From Terriglobia bacterium (GTDB lineage: Bacteria > Acidobacteriota > Terriglobia > UBA7540), in assembly GCA_030036915.1 (NCBI GenBank), contig JASHSC010000479.1:1-8871 (forward strand): 8,871 bases of DNA, read 5' to 3'. This document shows, piece by piece, positions 1 to 5,812 of this stretch. Under the pieces are notes generated by a model. The model made no database searches. It was not told the origin of the DNA and saw only the letters and a program-made list of their open reading frames with translations. Position 1 is the stretch's first letter; every line of letters begins with the position of its first letter. A program made the translations under genes and the position numbers.

Positions 1-120
1 GACCAGCTCCGCGCCATCGACCGTAATCGCCTGGTCCGCAAATTGGGCCGAGTCTCACCCAAAACTGCCGTCGCAATTTCAGCCCTGCTGGTCGAAATGT
101 TCACCCGCCCGGCAAGGTAG
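1..120 (+). CDS. MazF/PemK-type toxin, C-terminal fragment (gene enters from the left edge)
   Basis: Frame 1 is open from the first base to a TAG at 118-120 and encodes 39 residues starting DQLRAIDRNRLVRKLG and ending EMFTRPAR. The pattern Q-[VL]-R-x-[IL]-D-x-x-R-[LI]-x-x-x-[LI]-G-x-[LV]-S is the conserved end of MazF/PemK endoribonucleases (type II toxin-antitoxin). There the 'D..RL...G.ls' segment is followed by a last helix, here KTAVAISALLVEMF. The family normally has about 105-115 residues, so roughly 70 N-terminal residues and any antitoxin gene lie outside the window. It is convergent with the ABC permease, 42 bp away. I see no frameshift in the visible part. Family recognition rests on this short tail only, so whether the toxin is intact or active cannot be judged. 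Confidence 0.75.
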   Translation, partial: DQLRAIDRNRLVRKLGRVSPKTAVAISALLVEMFTRPAR

Positions 121-129
121 AAATTTGGA

Positions 130-161
130 GTGCGGCAACTTGCTGCGGTCACACCCCGCAC
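130..161. terminator. Possible weak hairpin between convergent genes
   Basis: GTGCGG at 130-135 pairs perfectly with CCGCAC at 156-161 across a 20-base loop that contains a small inner GCA/TGC pairing. It fills most of the 42-bp gap between the toxin stop and the permease stop, where a shared terminator would be expected. There is no clear T tract on either side, so it is only a candidate. Confidence 0.25.
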
Positions 162-162
162 C

Positions 163-2166
163 TTACCAATCCCACAGGATTTCATCTTTGGCCGCGCCAG
201 GCAAATGGACGGAGAGTTTGGTGCGCGGGCGGTCAGTGCCTTTTGTGAAGGAAATCAGCAAGTCCACGCTGTTTTCCAGATGAACGGTTGCATGGTAAAA
301 CCACCACGGCTGCGACTTGGCATTGCCTTTTCTTCGAAACTCACCACCTTGGTTTTCCGGAACAACCGTTATGCGCGCATCGTGGAGTAATTCAATGGCC
401 GGCTTCGGAAGGAAATTCGCGTATTTCAGGTTTGCCTTGTCCAGGTCAGCTAACGTGAGCTGTGTTGGCTGCCCCGCGACTACATCGTCGCTCTCCGCCA
501 GAAAACTCCCGATTCCCCGGTACGCGAACCACATGGGCGAGCCGACGCGGTCCGCTGCGAAGGAGGCAAACTGCCACGACGCGACCAGAACGAAACTGAT
601 CGCGAGGACTAACACGACCAGCGGCAGCAGCCTGCGCAGAACCACTCTGGTTCCGGCAATGGCCTGCTTTTTGAACATCCGGTAGCTCTGCACCACGGCC
701 AGAATCGCGACCGGAATCGAGGCGACAAACCGTTCGCTACCCCAGTTGTGCACGTACGACGTAGGCACGAGCATCACGTATTGAAGGCCTGACTGGAAAA
801 CGGTTAGATGCGGACCATGACGACCGGTGTCTAAGCACTGGTACAAATACACATCGAGCCGGAAGTTTCCGTAAAGGTTAAATGTCGAACTGAGCAGCGG
901 GACAACAAATCTTTCAGCGAGCCAAAAGCCTGCATACGGTGCAAACATAATTGCCCACAGCACGGGCACAACCCACAGCGCGGCCGTCACGGTTCCATCC
1001 GTTGCGCAGGAGCACCAGAAGGCTGCGGCGGTGATGGTCACCACCGCCCAAAGCCATAGGCTGGGATAATACGGTCGATCCGGCAACACGCTCATCCCCA
1101 ACAGATTTTGGCCGGCGGCGAGCAGAAGCAGCGGCACCACGCCTGCGCAGAGCACTCCCGCGAATAGAGCCGTCAGAAATTTCACGAGCCACTGAGTGCG
1201 CGCCGAAATGGGCAGGGTTAGATGCCAGGAGTGGCGGCCCGAGGTTCTCTCGTCCCCCAGCGAGATGCACCCCGCCAGAACGGCAAGCAGCGTCGCGCCC
1301 GCCAGGCCCACCCATCCCGCGGTAATGGGCATGAACCTGACGTGCTCGCGCTCGTGCAAGACCTGGTACACCGTCACGCTGCTCCAGCCGACGGCTATAA
1401 GGATCGTCAGGAGCCACACCGGGCGCAGCAGGCGGAATTCCTTGCGCACCAGATTGAGAACTGCTCCATGTGAGCGACTTCGAAACAAGTCGGCGACAGC
1501 GCGCGGCATGATTTCAGGCCCGGCGGTCACAAGATCATCCCCCGCCATGCCGCCCGTGGCCTGAAATCCCGCCAGTTTACGCCATCCGAGCCAGAGCATC
1601 ACGGCCGCGTACGCCATCAGAAACAGTGCTTCGTGGGAGACCGCTGCGGAATTTGCCTCAACGGAATAGGGCGAGTAAAAGACGTGTGACGCCACGTCCG
1701 CCCAGGTGACGATGAGGCCCAGCACCCCGAAATTCAGCGCCACGCCGCCGATCGTCGAGCGCGTCCAGAGGGTCCAGAACGCGGCGGAGGCAACGATGGC
1801 CAGCGTCCACGCGGCAATGAAGATGAAGAAGTGAGGAAACTGATGGTTGATTTCCACGCTCGTGGTCAGCGAGAACACCAGCGATGCGGTCACCACGGCA
1901 AAGACCGTCACCATCAGCTTCTCGCGCCAGATTTCCCGCCGCTCAATGGGCTGGGAGAGCATCAGGGCAAACGTCCGGCTCTGAAATTCATTGCCGAACG
2001 CAAGCGTCGCCAGCACGGGGATGCCGAGATAGAAGCCCAAGGTGGTAACTACACCCAGGTATTTCGACCCGTGAATGAGCGGCAACACCCCCGCAATCGC
2101 CACCGCGCACCACGGCCAGATCAGCGGCCGGGCTTCTTTGAGGATTCGCGTGGATTTGGCGGTCAT
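163..2166 (-). CDS. ABC-2 type transporter permease with two tandem membrane halves
   Basis: A 667-residue membrane protein, the membrane-spanning partner of the ATPase encoded upstream. I place the start at ATG 2166 (MTAKSTRILKEARP) because AGGAG sits 6 nt before it. The frame stays open a further 38 codons, but those translate the REP-like repeat and are not conserved protein. Half 1 has a cationic lead-in (LKEARPLIWPW, ~9-19), hydrophobic segments near 18-36, 42-58, 88-104, 112-134, 143-162 and 178-195, and the cytoplasmic motif GNEFQSRTFALMLSQPI (~58-74). Half 2 repeats the plan: LVRKEFRLLRPVW (~239-251), GDERTSGRHSWHLTLPI (~304-320), then about six more segments to ~532. The last ~135 residues are soluble, contain a PWWFYHATVHLEN stretch, and match no family I recognise. 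Usual ABC-2 permeases have ~250-400 residues, so this is a fused double unit. The substrate is unknown. Confidence 0.85.
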   Translation of the reverse strand: MTAKSTRILKEARPLIWPWCAVAIAGVLPLIHGSKYLGVVTTLGFYLGIPVLATLAFGNEFQSRTFALMLSQPIERREIWREKLMVTVFAVVTASLVFSLTTSVEINHQFPHFFIFIAAWTLAIVASAAFWTLWTRSTIGGVALNFGVLGLIVTWADVASHVFYSPYSVEANSAAVSHEALFLMAYAAVMLWLGWRKLAGFQATGGMAGDDLVTAGPEIMPRAVADLFRSRSHGAVLNLVRKEFRLLRPVWLLTILIAVGWSSVTVYQVLHEREHVRFMPITAGWVGLAGATLLAVLAGCISLGDERTSGRHSWHLTLPISARTQWLVKFLTALFAGVLCAGVVPLLLLAAGQNLLGMSVLPDRPYYPSLWLWAVVTITAAAFWCSCATDGTVTAALWVVPVLWAIMFAPYAGFWLAERFVVPLLSSTFNLYGNFRLDVYLYQCLDTGRHGPHLTVFQSGLQYVMLVPTSYVHNWGSERFVASIPVAILAVVQSYRMFKKQAIAGTRVVLRRLLPLVVLVLAISFVLVASWQFASFAADRVGSPMWFAYRGIGSFLAESDDVVAGQPTQLTLADLDKANLKYANFLPKPAIELLHDARITVVPENQGGEFRRKGNAKSQPWWFYHATVHLENSVDLLISFTKGTDRPRTKLSVHLPGAAKDEILWDW

Positions 2167-2172
2167 GTTTGT

Positions 2173-2177
2173 CTCCT
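2173..2177 (-). promoter_or_regulatory. Ribosome binding site that fixes the permease start
   Basis: The minus strand reads AGGAG, then ACAAAC, then ATG at 2166-2164. This is a consensus Shine-Dalgarno with 6-nt spacing. It supports the internal methionine over the in-frame ATG at 2280, which lies beyond the repeat element. Confidence 0.75.
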
Positions 2178-2194
2178 GATTTCGCGGTGTTTTC

Positions 2195-2268
2195 GTAGGG
2201 GCAGGCCTGGTGCCTGCCCTTGGCGCCGGACATGCCGGCGCGAGGGCGCCCACAAGGGGCGTCCCTAC
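2195..2268. repeat. REP-like triple-hairpin element, copy A (74 bp)
   Basis: The element starts GTAGGGGC and ends GTCCCTAC, near-perfect inverted termini with one mismatch. Inside are three consecutive hairpins: GGGCAGGC/GCCTGCCC (2199-2206 with 2212-2219), GCGCCGG/CCGGCGC (2223-2229 with 2235-2241), and GGGCGCCC pairing with GGGCGTCC (2244-2251 with 2257-2264) through one G.T. Copy B has the same length and orientation, and I count 62 of 74 identical positions by eye. It lies just upstream of the permease ribosome binding site and overlaps the end of the RAYT remnant. Translated on the minus strand it gives VGTPLVGALAP..PAPRAGTRPAPT. I recall similar phrases from conceptual translations of repeats in environmental genomes, but this was not searched. 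Confidence 0.85.
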
Positions 2269-2531
2269 GATTCGCTCCACGACGTCAATTTGCCGGTATC
2301 ATCGATGACCGGAACCCCATTCTCAGAATTGTACCGGTCGCAAGTCCACATCATCGGGTTCTTGCGAATGTAATCGCGGATTTTCTCCAGCTCGTCGGGG
2401 TCGCGAATTACATGGTCGTCGTAATTACGTTGCCAAAGGTGTTTCTGGAATTCCGGCCAGTCAAGGTCATATACGCCCGAGATGTATTGGCTGGTGGTCA
2501 GCGATTTAAATGCGCGAACCGCATGGCCTAA
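2265..2531 (-). pseudogene. REP-associated tyrosine transposase (RAYT / Y1_Tnp), C-terminal remnant
   Basis: The minus-strand frame reads LGHAVRAFKSLTTSQYISGV, then LWQRNYDDHVIRD, DELEKIRDYIRKNP and MMW. This is the characteristic C-terminal half of RAYT proteins, single-strand DNA transposases related to IS200/IS605 TnpA that act on REP palindromes. The family pattern is 'RaFKS.tt ... vWQRnYyeHiIR ... ri.eYI..NP..W'. The N-terminal ~100-130 residues, including the HUH metal-binding motif, are absent: at 2533 the frame runs into REP copy B. The apparent ATG at 2621 and the first 29 residues come from that repeat. The frame ends at TAG 2265-2267, inside the edge of copy A. A truncated transposase bracketed by its probable substrate repeats is best read as a dead REP-RAYT unit. 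It has the same orientation as the surrounding operon. Family call strong, inactivity inferred from the missing half. Confidence 0.8.
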
Positions 2532-2532
2532 A

Positions 2533-2606
2533 GTAGGGGCATGCCGAGTGCCTGCCCTTAGCGCCGGCGTGACCGGCGCGAGGGCACCCACAAGGGGTGC
2601 CCCTAC
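2533..2606. repeat. REP-like triple-hairpin element, copy B (74 bp)
   Basis: A direct repeat of copy A, 338 bp away. Termini GTAGGGGC and GCCCCTAC are perfect inverted repeats. The three hairpins recur: the first with one mismatch, the middle GCGCCGG/CCGGCGC perfect around a 5-base loop that differs completely from copy A, and the third GGGCACCC/GGGTGCCC perfect. In the third stem one G-C pair of copy A is an A-T pair here, a two-sided change that keeps pairing. It lies 22 bp past the ATPase stop and joins directly onto the truncated transposase. Confidence 0.85.
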
Positions 2607-2628
2607 GTTACGGCGGGGCAATGCCAGG

Positions 2629-3522
2629 CTACGCCTTCAGCGCCGCAACAAAAATCTCCTCCAGCGTCAGCGATTCGGTGGTCAGCGAATCGGGTTTGTG
2701 CAGCTTCAACCTTTCGATCAGCGCGGCGCTACTGCCGTTTGATATCAATTCCAATTCGCGCCCATTGCGCTGGACTTTCAGCGCGCCCTGCAGGTCAATT
2801 TCCGGCGGCGGCTGGGAAAATCGCGCTCGGATTTTCTGGTAGCGCTCGCGCGCCTGATCGGCGTCGAGGGTCAGCACGGCGCGGCCACGGTCGACGATTG
2901 TGAATTCATCAATCAGGCCCTCGAATTCCGTGATTAAATGCGTCGAAACCAGAATGGTGCGCTGGCCGGGCACGCCCTGCTGGTAGGCTCCGATCACAGC
3001 CTCGATAAACTCGCGGCGCACGATGGGATCAAGGCCGCTGGTGGGTTCGTCAAGCACCAGCAGGTCGGTTTCCGGGCAAATTGCCGCGATCAGCGCCACC
3101 TGGGTGCGCTGGCCCTTCGAAAGGCCGCCCGTGCGCTGGTTCGGGTCGAGGCCGAAACGCTCAAACATCTCCTGCTGGATTTTGTGGTTCCAGCGCGGAC
3201 GGAACGAGGCTAGATAGTCGAGCGTCTCGCGCACGCTCATCCAGGGGTAAAACACCACCTGGTCAGGCACGTAGGAGAGCAGGCGCTTGACTTCGACCTC
3301 ATTCTTGGCCGGGTCGAGGCCGAACACGCGCACCGTGCCGCGCTGCGGGCGCAGCAGGTTCAGCAGGCACTTCATGGTGGTGGTCTTGCCCGCGCCGTTG
3401 CGCCCAAAAAGGCCGTAACAGCGACCGGACGGCACGCTGAAGCTCAAATCGCGCACCGCCTCGGCGCGTCCATAGGCGTAGGTGAGATTTTCGATTTGAA
3501 TGACCGGGGTCGGAGTGTTCAT
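2629..3522 (-). CDS. ABC transporter ATP-binding protein (YtrB-like)
   Basis: A 297-residue cytoplasmic ATPase that should power the downstream permease. All nucleotide-binding motifs are present: Walker A GRNGAGKT (40-47), Q-loop glutamine Q88 in YVPDQVVFYP, signature LSKGQ (134-138), Walker B LLVLDE (154-159), D-loop SGLD (162-165) and H-loop H195 in STHLITEFE. The first ~220 residues form the ATPase domain. The rest is the accessory C-terminal domain common in exporters with GntR partners, ending in the usual EEIF. The ATG at 3522-3520 overlaps the regulator's TGA (ATGA), and AGGAGG lies 4 nt upstream, so translational coupling is likely. The TAG stop is at 2631-2629. A 462-bp repeat-filled gap separates it from the permease gene, although the two products should form one complex. 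Length and motifs look intact. Substrate not determinable. Confidence 0.93.
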   Translation of the reverse strand: MNTPTPVIQIENLTYAYGRAEAVRDLSFSVPSGRCYGLFGRNGAGKTTTMKCLLNLLRPQRGTVRVFGLDPAKNEVEVKRLLSYVPDQVVFYPWMSVRETLDYLASFRPRWNHKIQQEMFERFGLDPNQRTGGLSKGQRTQVALIAAICPETDLLVLDEPTSGLDPIVRREFIEAVIGAYQQGVPGQRTILVSTHLITEFEGLIDEFTIVDRGRAVLTLDADQARERYQKIRARFSQPPPEIDLQGALKVQRNGRELELISNGSSAALIERLKLHKPDSLTTESLTLEEIFVAALKA

Positions 3523-3995
3523 TTCGCCTCCTTGGCGTCACCCTGCTTGACGCCTTCGTGCCGGGTGTTTTCGAGATTGGAGTCTTCGTTTTTGGAGTCT
3601 TCGTTCGCGCGGCGCTTTTCTTCCAGAGCATTCAGGCGCTCTTCCACGAGCTTCAGGAAATCCTGGCGCGAAACCTGAAAGTGGTGCGCCTGCACAATAG
3701 CCTGGTCAACGTCCTGCGTCAGCAGCTCTCGCCGCACCTCTTCGCGCAGGGCGGAGTGGTTTTCCTTGAGGAAGCAGCCGCGCCCGGGCAGGGACTCGAT
3801 AATGCCAAGACTTTCGAGCTCCGCGTACGCCTTGGCCACAGTGTTGCGATTGACGCGCAGCTCCTCGGCCAGGGGGCGAATGGAGGGAAGTGCCTCGCCG
3901 GGCTGAAGCGCGCCCGAAGCCGCGGCGGCTTTCACCTGGTCCACGATCTGAAGATAAACGGGCATTCCGGACTTGAAATTAATCTGCAAAATCAT
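3519..3995 (-). CDS. GntR-family transcriptional regulator, YtrA subfamily
   Basis: A 158-residue regulator whose N-terminal ~78 residues are the GntR winged helix: PVYLQIVDQVKAAAASG, then LPSIRPLAEEL, recognition helix VNRNTVAKAYAELE (~48-61), and the wing GRGCF (71-75), where T is commoner than C. A short helical C-terminal part (~80-128) matches the small dimerisation region of YtrA-type members and is too small for FadR or MocR effector domains. I chose ATG 3995 because GAGGGA precedes it by 5 nt and MILQINF is a typical YtrA opening. The longer frame would begin at a GTG (4019) inside the operator palindrome. The last ~30 residues are charged and low-complexity (NEDSKNEDSN). First gene of the operon. 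It probably represses its own operon through the palindrome in its leader until an inducer binds; the inducer is unknown. Confidence 0.9.
   Translation of the reverse strand: MILQINFKSGMPVYLQIVDQVKAAAASGALQPGEALPSIRPLAEELRVNRNTVAKAYAELESLGIIESLPGRGCFLKENHSALREEVRRELLTQDVDQAIVQAHHFQVSRQDFLKLVEERLNALEEKRRANEDSKNEDSNLENTRHEGVKQGDAKEAK
3577..3605. repeat. Two tandem copies of a 15-bp unit in the GntR C-terminal tail
   Basis: The 14 bases TTGGAGTCTTCGTT occur at 3577-3590 and again at 3592-3605, a period of 15 bp. The repeat is in frame and duplicates a five-residue piece of the regulator's charged tail (NEDS-K, NEDS-N). It is likely a slippage or unequal-crossover duplication in an unconstrained tail. 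Confidence 0.6.
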
Positions 3996-4000
3996 GAAAG

Positions 4001-4006
4001 TCCCTC
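4001..4006 (-). promoter_or_regulatory. Ribosome binding site that fixes the GntR start
   Basis: The minus strand reads GAGGGA, CTTTC, ATG (3995-3993), a good Shine-Dalgarno with 5-nt spacing. Its last base (4006) is shared with the operator palindrome, so a bound repressor would also cover the start of the leader. Confidence 0.6.
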
Positions 4007-4027
4007 TGTCATAGGACACTATGACAG
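4006..4027. promoter_or_regulatory. Operator-like perfect palindrome upstream of the GntR-ABC operon
   Basis: CTGTCATAG (4006-4014) and CTATGACAG (4019-4027) are exact reverse complements separated by GACA. The 22-bp palindrome lies 10 bp before the regulator's ATG and overlaps the -10 of the best promoter. GntR/YtrA proteins are dimers that bind such inverted repeats beside their own genes, so this is the natural operator for the adjacent regulator. The palindrome is seen directly; the binding is inferred. Confidence 0.75.
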
Positions 4028-4047
4028 TTTCATGCAGGCGTTGTCAA
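4018..4047 (-). promoter_or_regulatory. Sigma70-type promoter of the GntR-ABC operon
   Basis: On the minus strand TTGACA (4047-4042) is a perfect -35. An 18-base spacer leads to CATAGT (4023-4018), 4 of 6 to TATAAT; the 17-base alternative TCATAG is poorer. The -10 lies inside the operator palindrome, so repressor binding would exclude polymerase. The next ATG downstream with a ribosome binding site is the regulator's. Confidence 0.6.
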
Positions 4048-4594
4048 GTGCCATCTTTTTGGGTCTTTCCACCTTACTGGAGAGTTTTTGCGGCACTACG
4101 GAGTGGGGGTACTTATTTGCTCCCGCCCCATCCAGCACGACAGTCAGGAGTTCATTTTGAGCATGCTTCGCATCGCGCTTGTCGAGAGAGCGTCGGATGT
4201 CTTTCGCGCCGTGGTATGAGGATGTCGGTCCCCAGCAGCGGACGAAGAAGTAAGAACGCACACAAGAAAATTCCAAATCGCCCGTAGTTCAATTGCACCC
4301 GCGCGTAGTAAACTGTCTCCCCTTGAGTTGGGTGGAGTGGGGAAGCTTTCAGCGCGATTGCGGATTTTTGGTGGATTCGAAATTCCACCCGCAGGCAAAC
4401 CAACGGGCCGAAGGTGGCCGGCATCGAAGCATTGAGCCGAACAATCCTGCCGGGCGAGCGGTGAAGGGCGGGTGACTGCAGCCCTCTGGGTTAGGGCCTG
4501 CTCGCGAAGAAGTTGCTCTGCACTTTCCAACGCTGCTTCCTTCGCCGCGTTGTGAATCCTGAGAAGAAGCGACGTCCAGGAGGACCTTTCGATC
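4048..4594. other. Noncoding stretch between the divergent GntR operon and the barrel gene
   Basis: The stretch is about 550 bp. Open frames cross it on both strands, but they overlap each other, lack good ribosome binding sites and show no recognisable motif, so I call none. A 6-bp hairpin, GGTGGA/TCCACC around an 8-base loop (4370-4389), is visible and superficially resembles a tRNA T-arm, but no tRNA fits around it. I found no convincing promoter for the downstream barrel gene. The stretch may hold decayed coding sequence. Confidence 0.4.
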
Positions 4595-5332
4595 ATGAAG
4601 AAAAATATAGTGAGGGGGTTGATGGTGCTGGCGATTGGGTGCATGAGCGCCGGGGCGGGGCAGGCCGTTGACCTTCATAACCTTCTTCCCGGCGCCCAAC
4701 TTGATATCTTCGGCCTGGCCGGCGGCTCGACCCTTGTTGACGCGCAGTATTGGCTCTCTGCGGACAATCTTTTTCATTCGCGATTTGCGCCGGGCACAAA
4801 GTTTATGATCGGAGGGGATGTTCCCTATGGAAAGGTTGTCAGCATTGAAACGGTGTTCACCATGGGTCCCAATAATTTGATCGTGACCAACACCGATCAA
4901 AACCCGCGCCAGGATATTTTATACCGGACGCGATTTTATTCCGGCAGCGCTGGCGTATTGTTTCATGCCCCTGCTGTCCGGCGGTTGTTTAAGGCCCGAC
5001 CTTATGGGGAATTGGGCATGGAATACGACCGGTACAGCCCAACGGACCAGGCCGTTGCCTACGCCTACAACCACGGATTTGCTGCGGTGGCTACGCAGGT
5101 GGACATCAATCACAATGATAAATTTGGACTCAACGCGGGTGTCGGCCTCGACCGCAAGCTTTCCAAGCGCTGGACGTTCCGCATTGACCTGCGCGACCAC
5201 ATTTGCGGGTCACCCGCGTTCGGTTTACCTTATATCCCCACCCCCGATAGCGCGGCAAGTTATCCGGTCAAAGGACGGGCCGATAACATTGAATATACTG
5301 CTGGGTTTATTTATCACTTGGGCAAGTTCTGA
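4595..5332 (+). CDS. Outer-membrane beta-barrel protein
   Basis: A 245-residue secreted protein. Residues 1-24 are a classical signal peptide: MKKNIVR, hydrophobic core GLMVLAIGCMSAG, probable cleavage after GQA. C16 in this segment does not form a lipobox. The remainder alternates polar and aromatic residues in strand-like blocks (GELGMEYDRYS, KFGLNAGVGLDRKLS, WTFRIDLRDHI, NIEYTAGFIYHLGKF). It ends in phenylalanine with alternating hydrophobics, the beta-signal read by the BAM machinery. Length and pattern fit a small eight-strand OmpA/OmpW-like barrel. The RDHI...FGLP...NIEYTAG block recalls a barrel type common in Acidobacteriota (from memory). AGGAGG at 4578-4583 precedes the ATG by 11 nt, a little long but the only good site. 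It has no obvious operon partner. Its role (pore, adhesion or structural) cannot be assigned. Confidence 0.8.
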   Translation: MKKNIVRGLMVLAIGCMSAGAGQAVDLHNLLPGAQLDIFGLAGGSTLVDAQYWLSADNLFHSRFAPGTKFMIGGDVPYGKVVSIETVFTMGPNNLIVTNTDQNPRQDILYRTRFYSGSAGVLFHAPAVRRLFKARPYGELGMEYDRYSPTDQAVAYAYNHGFAAVATQVDINHNDKFGLNAGVGLDRKLSKRWTFRIDLRDHICGSPAFGLPYIPTPDSAASYPVKGRADNIEYTAGFIYHLGKF

Positions 5333-5812
5333 TCCCGGGAATGGGCGCTCTGGCCGCTCGGTCGTGCTACGGAGCTAACCACCTTTCAGGCACATTGCGG
5401 AAGAATTAAGTATCGAAACATAGTTGAGACAGCAAACGGAAGAGTGGTTTCCGCAGTCTAAGCGTATGAGCAGGTGGTTTCTCTATTGAATTATGATAAA
5501 AGGGGCTTTTCGATATCTACACATCCGGTAACCAGGAGCATATTTCCATCGTCCAAGCAAAGTGTTAAAATTGTAAGCTGGAAGGTTCAGCGATTATGAA
5601 GCAAACTTGGGATGATAGAGAGCACCCAGGATTATGAAACCCTTACCCCGTTCTTCCTGAATCTTACGGATGCCTGGGCTGGGTTTCGCCTTCAGACAGA
5701 TCCGAAGGTGAGCCCTCATAATTTATGGCAGGGGATGTCCTGTCCTGCAAAAACGACCTTGTTATCGATGCCCTTGCCTCGTTTTTCAGTTTTTCGCGGG
5801 GACTAAGAACCT
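5333..5812. other. Noncoding spacer upstream of the RND operon
   Basis: These 480 bp, locally AT-richer than the flanking genes, contain no gene I can support. One 64-codon frame (5612-5806, plus) ends 6 bp before the adaptor ATG, but it has no clear ribosome binding site and no recognisable motif. No strong terminator follows the barrel gene: one imperfect stem (GCTCTG with CGGAGC, near 5347-5375) lacks a T tract. A TATGAT at 5492-5497 resembles a -10 but has no matching -35. Confidence 0.4.
5543..5571 (+). promoter_or_regulatory. Candidate promoter for the mdtAB-like operon
   Basis: TTTCCA (5543-5548, 4 of 6 to TTGACA), a 17-base spacer and TAAAAT (5566-5571, 5 of 6 to TATAAT) make the best sigma70-like pair I see before the adaptor gene. 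It would leave a leader of about 235 bases. Matches of this quality arise by chance in AT-rich DNA. Confidence 0.25.

Noticed and set aside
2195..2606. CRISPR array or insertion sequence made of the two 74-bp repeats
   Set aside because: There are only two copies 338 bp apart, with internal hairpins and a transposase remnant of the RAYT type between them. There are no regular spacers, no cas genes and no target-site duplication that I could see.
4279..4390. tRNA-like pieces: GCCCGTAGTTCAATTG near 4279 and a T-arm-like TTCGAAAT loop at 4376-4383
   Set aside because: The two parts are about 90 bases apart, no acceptor stem or anticodon arm can be formed, and the loop has eight bases instead of seven.
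4144..4900. Minus-strand open frames of 166 and 183 codons upstream of and overlapping the barrel gene
   Set aside because: They are mutually overlapping, low-complexity, without ribosome binding sites, and partly antisense to a gene with a clear signal peptide.
5347..5375. Possible terminator after the barrel gene (GCTCTG/CGGAGC stem)
   Set aside because: Six pairs including a G.T, a long loop and no T tract after it.
5612..5806. 64-codon plus-strand frame ending 6 bp before the adaptor gene, possible leader peptide
   Set aside because: No Shine-Dalgarno, no motif and no regulatory-codon run were seen. Chance openness is sufficient to explain it.
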